Assembly (NCBI RefSeq): GCF_030272615.1
Contig: NC_081415.1
Span: forward strand, 420,910,257-420,974,256
Reading direction: 5' to 3'
DNA: 64,000 nucleotides
Source of the DNA: Cryptomeria japonica
Taxonomy: Eukaryota; Streptophyta; Pinopsida; Cupressales; Cupressaceae
Shown here piece by piece: positions 45,216 to 54,973 of this stretch. How positions within the stretch are numbered: the first letter of the stretch is position 1; each line of letters begins with the position of its first letter. Under the pieces are notes generated by a model, which had not been told where the DNA came from, ran no database searches, and worked only from the letters and a program-made list of their open reading frames with translations. A program made the position numbers and the translations under genes.

Positions 45216-46880
45216 ATGTTGAATTCTGCAAATGGAGGGAAGAGCGCGGTTATTTCTTCTGGTTCTGATTCCTCTGTAGCACAAGGACAACTTGAGTCTT
45301 TGGGTTCTATGGTGGATGATGAGGATGGTAGAAAGGATGGGGACCCATGGCATGGGTACCCTCCTCAAAACAATGAAGATTCTTCAAAGTTGGTTCCTGA
45401 GATATTGAGCACCGATTTGAAAAAGATGACAGAGACGAAAGTTCTCAAACCCTGGAATAGTCTTTTTACAAACAAACCCACTGGTAAATCATCCTTTCCT
45501 TCTATGGAAGATATTTCTGATAGAAAAATAGGCAAATTGGTTATTGCAGTTCCAGACGTGGTAATAGATCTTAGTATCTCTCTTATGGCTTTTTCTCTAG
45601 TGGGTAAATTTGTTGGAGCTAGACCTAATATTGAGGTTGTTAGATCTTTTGTTAAGAGAAAATGGAGGCTGAAAGGACAGGTTGATGTTTCATCCCTATC
45701 AAGGGGGTTCTTTGTCTTTTCCTTCTCTTGTGGGGAAGATTTGGAAGTGGCCCTGAGTGGAGGACCATGGATGTTTGGGAAATCCTCATTATCCTTAAGG
45801 AAATGGTCTCCAAATATGGAGCTCAATGACTCCTTTTTTGAATCTGCCCCGGTATGGGTGCGATCGCCTGGTTTGCTGCTTGAATTCTGGTTGGAGGATA
45901 TTTTCTCAGGTATTTCCAACTCCTTCGAGGAGCTTGTGGCTATAGATTCTATGACAACAACACGAAAGAGGCTGGTATATGTGAGAATATGTGTCAGTAT
46001 TTCGGATCTACCTAGCTCTATTGAAATAAATTCCAAACTAGGGAAGTGGGAACAAGCCATAGAGTTTGAGTCCCTCCCCTTTGTGTGTTTCTCTTGTAAG
46101 AAAGCTGGACACTAGGCAAAGGCTTGCCCAAGTAACCCCAAGAATGTTCAGAAGCATAACAATCATGTTAAATAGATTTGGAAAGAGAAGAGTAACAAAA
46201 ATGAGGAGGGTAAAGAGGAAGGAGGAAGTGGAATTCCTAGTAACTCAAATGATATGAAAAAAGATGATAGGAGGGATAGTCCTTCCAAGGATTCTAGTCA
46301 GAAGGAAGATAGACATAATAAAGATAAAGGATTTGAGATCAAAAGAACCAATGGATTTGAAGTATTATAGAGTCAGGAGGTAGAGTATATAAGCATAGAA
46401 GAAACTCTCGAAGAGGGTGAGATTGACAATACAAATGAATCACAACATGAAACTGTAAAAGAAACAGATATGAAAAATAATAAAGTTTGCCCTGAGGTTT
46501 TTGAAGGTCAAGAAGTTATTGTTGGAAAAAAGATCAATTTTGGCTCGCCTCAAGTTTTCCGTAATTCTCTATTTCAGAATGTTGGTATTGAATCGCCCAC
46601 CTCTTCTTAGAAAATAGGAGAACCATGGAATAATAAGCAACCTGCATATAAAGATGAAGAAGATGAAGAAATAATAGGAGTGCGAAAAAAGAAAAATAAG
46701 AAGACAGGTTGCTCTAATGGGGTTAAAACTAGAACCAGATCTAAGGCAGATATTGGTCTTTCCAAATCCCTGTAGAGACGTAAAACCATCAAGTGGCATA
46801 GGGACCAGGAGAGTAAACAGAACATAGATGATGGAAGGCAACAAACTATCCAGGAATCCTTCTCTCAGGTTTCCAAATGA
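45216..46880 (+). pseudogene. LINE-2 ORF1 (DUF4283, zinc knuckle)
   Basis: The frame from ATG 45216 runs to TGA 46878 without an indel (554 codons). It is interrupted by five stops, all TAG: 46113, 46173, 46368, 46608 and 46773. The DUF4283 domain spans about residues 115-270 (SLVGKFVGARPNIEVVRSF, GGPWMFG, VRSPGLLLEFW, RLVYVRICVSISDLPSSIEI). The zinc knuckle CFSCKKAGH, TAG, AKACP follows; the TAG sits where Gln or a similar residue is expected. The C-terminal 200 codons are Lys, Glu and Asn-rich. The stop overlaps the ORF2 start as ATGA. The protein would bind element RNA. Confidence 0.88.
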
Positions 46881-49800
46881 AGGTAATTTCCTGGAACATT
46901 CAAGGCCTAAATGGTCTCCACAAACAGGATGTATTAAGGAATTTTATCAGAGATCACAAGCCGGACATCATCCTGGTTCAGGAAACTAAAATGAGTAAGG
47001 AAAAAGTTGAAAAATTAAAATTATTCAAACATGGAGGAGTTTGTGGTAGTAGTTCAAATGGGGCGTCACGTGGGGTGGCCATATTTTGGAATAAGAAAAC
47101 TATTGATGGAGATCTGATTGATGAAGATGGTAATATTATTTCTATAAGAGTTAAATGTATTGCTAAAGGACAGGACTGGGTGGTTACCAATATTTATGCC
47201 CCAAATTATAAAGCAACTAGGAGTAAATTTGGGACAAAATTCAGCAGAAAAGGGGTTTTTTTTCTCAGGACAAGTGGCTGTTGATGGGGGATTTCAACAC
47301 CTCGTTGCAAGAAAGTGACAAATATGGAGGAACTCAAGCTCAATTGGATAGCAGGATTGACCTTATGGACTTTATCAATGCCAATGCTTTGATTGATGTT
47401 GATCTTACTGGAGCTTCCTACACTTGGTCTAATCGAAGGGATGGAGGAGACCTTATTCAGGTAAGGCTTGACAGATCCCTTATCACTCCTAACTGGGTCC
47501 TTAAGTATAGATGTTCTTTGTCTGTTATTAATAGCATAGGTTCGAATCATTATCCCATTTCTTTTGTTGCTGAGTCTATTAAAAGCAATCGTTGTTTTCC
47601 TTTCCGGTTTGAAAAAATGTGGATTTCACACCCTTCTTTGGAAAATTCCATTGCCAAATGGTGGAATATTAATGTGGATGGATCTCCCATGTTCAAAGTT
47701 GCTAAAAAACTAAGAAATACCAAAGATAACATCAAGATCTAGAACAAGAAGGTTTTTGGAGATATTTTTGAATCCAAAAGGAAGCTGAAGGAGGAATTAG
47801 AACAGATTCAAAACTCTATTTAGAAAGATGGTTATAATATGTTTCCCAAGGCTAAGGAATATGAGATTCTAGCCAAACTTCACAACACTGTTTCTAGGGA
47901 AGAAATCTACTGGAGGCAGAGATCTAGGGCTATTTGGTTGGAAGCTGGGGATAGAAACACTAAATTCTTTCACATGACATCTATGAAGCATAAAGCTACC
48001 AACAGAATATCTAGATTAATTGCTGATGACAAAACCCTCCTCAAAGATGATGACATTGGGGATGAAGTTGTTAGGTTCTTCTCTAACCTCCTTACTGGTA
48101 GTAAGGATATTGACATTGTTAAGCAATGAGACCTGGTTGATAACATTCCTAAGATTATTGAACCTCACCAGAATAAGACATTATCTGCTATCCCTATAGC
48201 TGATGAAATTAAAAAAGCTGTTTTTTCTTTTCAAGGGGATAAGGCTTCGGGCCCGGATGGCTTTCCCATGTTTTTCTTTCAGGAATATTGGCATATTGTT
48301 GGGAAAGATACGGTCAATGTTGTCAAAGAATTTTTTGGTTCCAGAAGAATATTTAAGGAAATCAATTCTACTTTTATTTCTCTAATTCCTAAGGTGGATG
48401 GAGTTGATTCTATGGGAAAGTTTAGACTAATAAGTCTTTGTAATTCCTTTTACAAGATCATTTCAAAAGTCGTGACTTACAGACTCTTGGTTATTCTCCC
48501 CTTTGTTATCTTTGAGGAGCAAAAAGGATTTGTCCCAGGTAGGCAGATTTTGGATTCTATTATTCTTGTGCATGAGAATATCCATTCTCTTAATGCTGCA
48601 AACAAAGAGGGTTTCTTGATAAAATTGGATCTGGCTAAAGCCTATGATAGAGTGGAATGGTAGGTTCTTTTCAGGGTTATGGAGGCCTTTGGATTTGATG
48701 AGAAGGTAATTAAAGTTACAAGAGAATTGATATCTACCCCAAACTTTTCTATTCTTATTAATGGTTCTCCGTCTTGATTTTGTAAATCTTCTAGGGGACT
48801 CAAGCAAGGAGATCCTATTTCTCCTATTCTTTTCACAATCTTGGCGGAGAGTATGAGCAGATTGATTCAGAAAATGAAAGTGAATAAAACCATCAAAGGA
48901 TTGCAACCCTCCTCTGCTAATGTGTTCTGTACTCACCAATAGTTTGTTAATGATATAATTTTGATGGGATATTCTTCTGTTGGTGAGGCTGTTGCTTTCA
49001 AAGGTGCTCTCAGCTCTTATTCTTTGGCTACTGGTCAGCAAGTTAATTGGGAGAAGTCTGCTATTTATTTCATAAATACCCCAATATTGAGGTAGCAGAG
49101 AATTGCTAACATTATTGGTTGTAAGGTGGAGTTGCTCCCATCTACTTATTTGGGTCTCCCTCTTGGTTTGGTTCCTCCAAACTCTTTCTAGAACTTGTTA
49201 ATTAACAAACTCAACAAGAAATTAGCAGGTTGGAAAGGATCTATGCTATCTCAGGCTGGTAAGCTTCAGCTTCTTCAAGCTACTCTTCAGAATCTTCCTG
49301 TCTATGCTCTGAGCTTGTTTAGTATACCAGTTAAATTTGTTGAAGCTTTAGAAAGGATTCAGAAAATATTTCTTTGGTCAGGGGTTGAAGACAAGAAAAT
49401 GATAGCCTTGGTTGCCTGTGACAAAGTTTGTAATCCTAAGTGCAAGGGGGGATTAGGTATTAAAGTTCTTAAAACTTTTAACAAAACCTTGCTTGCTAAA
49501 CATATTTGGAGGGCTTTTGGTATTAAGAAAGATTGGAGTAGGGTGTGGTTTGATAAATATATTCATAACTAGCCAATTCATTCTCTTCTATGTTCTGAAG
49601 ATATCCCTACTGGTTCTTTCATATGGAATAGTATGATCAAATCTATAAAAGTTGCTAAAGCTGGAGTTGGATGGGTCCTGAGCAAAGGTGATAAAATCAG
49701 GTTTGAGAGGATGTTTGGATTAAATATGAACCTCTCTTTAATTAGGGATGCAACCAATTCATTGATGAATGCAAAATGAGGTATGGTTCTATGGTTTGTA

Positions 49801-50978
49801 ATTACTGGAAGGAGAATAAATGGGTTATACTTGATGTTATTTATGCTAGTTTTTCGCTGCTCCAGCAAGATCTATCGTCCTTTTCTATTAGTAAAGATTT
49901 TTATGATGTGTTTCTATGGAAGAGCAATCCCAAGGGTAACTTCATTGTTGCCTCTGCTTATAAAAAAACTATTACTCAGGTCTGCAACCCAATATGGACT
50001 AAAATTTGGAATAGATTCCTCATTCCTAAAGTTAACATGTTTTTTTGGCTTGCAGCTCACAACAAGATTCTTACCATTGATAACTTGGCTCATAGAGGAT
50101 TCATGTTTCCTAACAAGTGTGAGTTATGTCAGAAAGAGGCAAAATCTTTAGATCATTTGTTTATCCATTGTTCTTTTACCTGGGAAATCTGGAGTAAAAT
50201 CTGGATGCAATGGAAAGTTGACTGGGTTATGCATAATAGTCTTAAGGAAGTCATCTTGCAATGGATCTTTCCTATCAAATTTCCTCTCATTAAGACCCTC
50301 TGGTCCTTTGTCCTTCCTATGATCTGCTGGTACATCTGGAAGGAGAGAAATAATAGAATTTTCAGGGAGGCCAAGTGTATGTCTCAGGTGGTTTTTGAAA
50401 AGATTTGTAGGACAATTAAAGAAAACATAAATACTCTTCACAAAAACAATAAGCCGTGGAGCTATCTTAATATGACTGATAATGAGAAAAATATCCTTAC
50501 TGAATGGAATTTGATTCACAAGGTTTGCAAATCTGATATAAAGAGTAGGAGAGAAAATGTTGTTTGGAGATTTCCTTCTCATAATTATGTTAAGGTGAAT
50601 TTCGATGGTGTTGCTAAAGGCAATCCTGGGAAGTCTGGAGGGGGAGGAGTCACCAGGAATTCTTATGGTTTTTCTATTGCTGCAATTGCCTCTCCCTTTG
50701 GAGTTCAAAACAATCATGTTGCAGAAGCTCAGGCAATGTTAAAATGCCTCCAGCTTGCTCAAAGTTTTAAATTTAAAAAAATATGGCTGGAATGGGACTC
50801 TCTCAATATTATTCAGGCTATCAAAGGCACTAGTTCCCCCTCTTGGAACATATATAATATCATTGAGAGTGCTAAAAAATTATTAGATGCCTGTGATAGT
50901 GTTTTCATTTCCCATATTGTAAGGGAAGGTAACAAGGTAGCTGACTTATTAGCTAATGAGGGGGTTTATTTAGAGTAG
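46877..50978 (+). pseudogene. LINE-2 ORF2: endonuclease, reverse transcriptase, RNase H
   Basis: The start ATG 46877 overlaps the ORF1 stop. The endonuclease part has ISWNIQGLNGLHK, LVQETKMS and MGDFNTSL, a frameshift at the T run near 47257, then DRSLITPNW and SNHYPISF. RT blocks are GDKASGPDGFPMFF, KGFVPGRQILDSI, LIKLDLAKAYDRVEW, LKQGDPISPILFTIL and FVNDIILMG, where the first catalytic Asp of the usual F/Y-x-D-D is Asn. A zf-RVT motif (CELCQKEAKSLDHLFIHC) and RNase H (NFDGVAKGNPGKSGGGG, LEWDSLNIIQA, VREGNKVADLLANEG) end it. Stops: TAG at 47740, 47821, 48661, 48940, 49093, 49189, 49570, 49743; TGA at 48127 and 48775. A second frame change is near 49701. Confidence 0.92.
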
Positions 50979-51378
50979 GACACTAAATATATTGGAGAAG
51001 TTGCTTGTAAGAAGGTAGTCCGTGAGCAATTATTATCTGATTGAATCCAGGTACAAGTTAAGTTCATTATTACTTTTTTGGGTTCGGATATCAAAAATAG
51101 ATATTGGAGTTATGTGAAGTGTCAGCTGATGATCTATTCAAGACATTGTGATTATGATAACCAGTGTGATGGGGCTAATCATATTAAGTGTTGGTTCATT
51201 TTGAATGTCCTTAAAGACTATTTGAATAATAAGGAAATAACCCTATTTTTCGATTCCAACGTTTTGTTCTAGAGTTTGAGCTTAAGTGCAGGCATCCAGT
51301 TTCTTCAACATTTGAGTATCTCGTGCTCTGTTGAGGGTTTCGACTTGAATTACATTATGGGGGGTAATCTTAATTGAA

Positions 51379-52996
51379 ATGAGCCTTCCAACTGTGACAA
51401 CTGGAAAAGCGAACGAAAATATGGCGGAGGCTGCATAGATATGGTTTCACTGACTACATGGAAAAACTACACGGGAGTAAAAAGTCAGTGTCTCATGGTT
51501 TTGCCAAGGGATGGAGCAATAACAAAGTCACTCTGTTTGGGCAGACTTGGAAGCTGGATGAAGACTTGGTGGAGAAGGTTACAGGTTTATAGAAGGAAGG
51601 TACCAAATTTTACAGAGACCGCAAGTTCTCGGTGGAAGCCACCAAGAACTTCCCTAAAAGTGACGAAGAGAGGGTTTGGCTCACCAAGAAGGATAATGTG
51701 TCCTACTATCTCCCTCATCAGGTAAAATATTTTTGGCAGAAGATGTTAAGAGTTTTAATGGAATACCTAATGGTTGATGGTAGGTTTTCAAAGGTTTACA
51801 ATTATCATTTTGTTATCCTAAACCATTTTCGCCATGGATTGAAGATCTCTTTACCTTTCTATTTAGCTTCTTCTCTTAATGATAGCTTGGTCGACCATGC
51901 CAGAAAACCTAAATCCTATCCCATTGCTCACCAAGGCCTTATACTGCTAATTTATGAGCATTTGAAGGGTAAAGCTAGGGTTAATAGGGAAGATCCTTTG
52001 GTGGAAAATGCCCACATTTCTGAGGGTCACGAGGGCTCTGAGTCTGATGAAGATTCGTCTAACATTCCTCTACATAAGAAAGTGAGGGTTGCTGATGAAG
52101 CTAAAGATGACACGGAAGTGAAAGCTAGTTCAGAGGAGGAACATGGGAAGGCAGTTGATGTTGACGCAGAGAGTGAGAAGAAAGAGGCTGAGGGAGAGGA
52201 AGAGAAGGTGCAGAGAAAAGAGCATTTTGAAGAGCTGGAAGTCTCGGATAGCAGGAATGAAGCTCAACACACTACGAAGGAGGTAAACCCTAGGTCTGTG
52301 AGCTCTGCTTCGGGTATGGAGACCGCATACTCCATTTTGAACGCTGCTAGAAATAGCACTCGGGAAATTTTCAACTTCCAGAGATGGGTGATTGAAAATA
52401 TCTCCAGTATTTAGAATAAACAGAGAGATTTGGATTATAAAATTTAGAATTTGATTAAGGATACCAATACTATAGGTAAAGAGGATGCGGCGGTGGATAC
52501 CAGTGAGGCAGAGGACGAAGAAGAAATGCAGGATTGGCCGGAAAAAGAAATGATTAAGGCAATTTTGAAGCATCTTGAAGATGTGACTAGAATCATCAAA
52601 GAAAAGAGAGAGGTTGATAATGAAATTATTATCAACTGGATTACTAAAATCGAGAAGGCCTTGAAGAAATTTATGGCGCATAGCCTTGAGGTTTTGAAGG
52701 TTTCGTCTCAAAACATGAATGCTTTGGTTGCTTGTTTGGAGAAGAACAAGCATAACAAAGAGATGGTGATCATTGATGATGTGCCGACCACCAGTTCTGC
52801 TCCTCACTCTTCCAGATGAAGAACAAGGCAAACTACCAGTGATCTGGAGATGAAGACTAAAGACACCCATTAGATGCAGGATAACAAAGACCTGAAAGAA
52901 GCTGCTAATGCCATGATGATGCTGGTTAAGGACATGGAAGAGTCTATAAAGTTTTTTACTAGTCTCTCGCTGACTTTATGCTATTCTTTTCCTTAG
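51379..52996 (+). pseudogene. LINE-2 third coding segment, captured or accessory ORF
   Basis: A frame of about 520 codons (51437-52996) reads RYGFTDYMEKLHGSKKSVSH, KVTLFGQTWKLDEDLVEKV, KFYRDRKFSVEATKNF and VLMEYLMVDGRFSKVYNYHF, then an acidic Glu/Lys-rich part, then a helical, coiled-coil-like part (MIKAILKHLEDVTRIIKEKR). Stops are TAG 51590, 52412, 52445, 52871 and TGA 52817; the ATG at 51379 is one frame off. It lies between RNase H and the LINE 3' end. The N-terminal part looks like an uncharacterised plant protein family associated with repeats; I cannot name it. It shares nothing visible with the third segment of LINE-1. Confidence 0.6.
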
Positions 52997-53138
52997 ATGT
53001 TGTTTTCTCTGCTGGTCTTTTACAACTTTTCTTACTATGTCCTTTTCTCTCTAGTTTCTTTTATGCTTATCTTCTCGTTATGTAAGCGGGTTTCAGGTCC
53101 CTTAAAACCTAATTTTCCTTAATAAAAAACAATAAAAG

Positions 53139-53983
53139 ATAATCAAATTAAACACAATCTATCGTTGATTAGAATTACTCTTGAAAGCCTACAAAATGAT
53201 AACACAAGAATTCGAAGATAGTGGTTGTTGAAAAAAGAGAATGATGCCAAATTTATAGAATTTGGAAGGAAATTCAAACGCCCGAGATTGATGTGCAAAT
53301 TGATTTGATCAACGATTGAGATTAATTGGGATAAAATTGATTGGAAAAGGTTACGATGAGAACTGGTTGCATGGTTGAACTGATTGATAGATGACTGAGT
53401 TGATTTAATTAGTCAGAAAAAATTGATTAACAATTAGAAAAGGTGATTGGGAATAGTTAACTGATTAGATTAGAGAGATGACTGAATTAATTACAAAGTG
53501 AGTGGTAGTTAAAATTTTAGCACGTGCTGTAGGAAATTAGTCATCATTTTGCATTTGATTTTCGAAAATATCAAATAACATGCACGTAAAATTAGGTGGA
53601 AATTAGAATTTGGAAATTTTGAATATTTAACTGAGAGAAAAATTAAATTAAATAAATTTGAGAAATTAATTTAATTTGGAAGACGTAGTTAGCTAATTAA
53701 ATAATTTAAAGAAATTATTTAATGAGAGCAAAATAGAAATTGAACTCAATTAGATGATAAAGACCATTTAATTAAAGTAAAAATTATAATTAATATATAA
53801 TAAATTTTTTTAATTAGTTTTAAGGGGGAATAGTCAATTGATTAAGTGATTAAGGTAGAAATTGAATAATTAATTTGTACTGAAAATGATCATTAGTAAT
53901 TTAGAAGAATAAAATTAGATTAATTAAATAATCAAATAATTATTTATTTAATAAAAAAGAATAATTAACATTTTTAGTCTACA
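53139..53983 (-). repeat. Gypsy-B 5' LTR (probable)
   Basis: The right end GTCTACA at 53977-53983 reads TGTAGAC on the minus strand, as in the other Gypsy LTRs, followed by AT-rich U3-like sequence. A TATA-like CTATAAAT lies at 53253-53260 on the minus strand, in the same AAATTTATAG setting as in Gypsy-A (17670-17683). Its left part ends at LINE-2. There is no second copy in the window to prove it. Confidence 0.6.
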
Positions 53984-54973
53984 TGTAGATTTTGAGACAC
54001 TTCTCTTAGGGGTAAACACTTATAGTCTGGAGCTATGAACGCTATGAACTGGTGGAACTTGAATCTTGATGGCAAGAACAACAACACAACAACTTAACCA
54101 TCACAACATGCTACTATTGGCAAAAAATAAAGGCATTTATTTTCTATTATACAACAACATTATTTTCTATCAATTTTACAACTAATATTTAAATACAATT
54201 GAATGAAGGAAATAATTTCAATAACATCCTAAAGAAGCCATCTAAAAAACCAAGAATCAGAAAAGTAACACATTTTCAAATTCCTTTAGATGTTATCTCT
54301 TCTATTATGAATCTGGATTAAGAAACCGTGCATTCTCAAATAATTCATTTAGACTGTCCGCCAACGGGAGAGAAACTATGTGAAAATGATTTCTCTGTAT
54401 GACAAATTCCTTGCCTTCTCTGTACCAATGGATCCCGCCCGAGTGGCAAGAAGTGTAAGGATGGTCCATGCTCCTTTACTTACTGGTTTAGCCTTTATCC
54501 GACAAATTGCTTTCAATGGACTTCCCGCCTTTTGCTACCAACCTACTCTTTGGCAGGTAAGTTGGAAACCATTTGGGCAAATTGAAGATGGGCACTGGGC
54601 AAAGGACAGCTCGGTTTTCAAGCTAGAATTGGCACAAATTAATTGTGCTTAGCAAATTATGTTTATGTTGGAAATGGGGGTATTAAAGCTGACAACTCTT
54701 TTGGGGGAATGTGTGCCAGATGGAAAGTTGTGGCAAAGGCTTAAGCTGCAATGATTTCGTCATCATTTACTCAAATTCTTCTGAAAACTAAAGTTAAGTC
54801 CCGGTGCGGAAGCTTTTTGACTATTCGCATGGCCAAGATCAACCGCGTCGATCCATTTTGCGCGAGCGCTTGTGTGGTGGCTTTCAAAGGATCGCCGCAA
54901 CTCGGTTCATAAATTGTGGGAATTTTAGTGTAAAGTGGTGCTTGATTTGTTTACTTGGAGTAGAAATTGAGAG
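53984..54973 (+). other. Upstream region of the MBD gene
   Basis: 54380-54652 holds a 90-codon ORF (DPARVARSVRMVHAPLLTGL) without a recognisable domain; it may be a gene relic or chance. 54790-54905 is rich in CpG (CGCGTCG, GCGCGAGCGC), unlike the AT-rich surroundings, and probably marks the promoter/5' UTR. No clear TATA box is seen before the ATG at 54974. Confidence 0.5.

Larger units (their letters stand above)
45190..53138 (+). mobile_element. LINE-2: nearly full-length L1-type element
   Basis: ORF1 (45216-46880), ORF2 (46877 to about 51000), a third coding segment (51379-52996) and a short A-rich 3' end (TTAATAAAAAACAATAAAAG, about 53119-53138) follow one another on the plus strand. 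Only two or three indels but about twenty stop codons disturb it. A target duplication is not certain: TATCTAATTAACA (45176-45188) and TAATCAAATTAAACA (53140-53154) are only similar. About 7.9 kb. Confidence 0.85.

Noticed and set aside
45365-46060. 231-codon minus-strand ORF
   Set aside because: It is the shadow of LINE-2 ORF1, which has recognisable domains on the plus strand; the minus reading has none.
48463-49041. 192-codon minus-strand ORF
   Set aside because: Antisense to the LINE-2 reverse transcriptase core.
50148-50717. 189-codon minus-strand ORF
   Set aside because: Shadow of the LINE-2 zf-RVT and RNase H region.
52130-52870. 246-codon minus-strand ORF, Leu/Phe/Ser-rich
   Set aside because: It mirrors the Glu/Lys-rich part of the LINE-2 third segment; purine-rich coding strands often give such open antisense frames.
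54380-54652. 90-codon ORF upstream of the MBD gene as an independent gene
   Set aside because: No recognisable domain, no splice partners seen; noted only as a possible relic in the upstream region.
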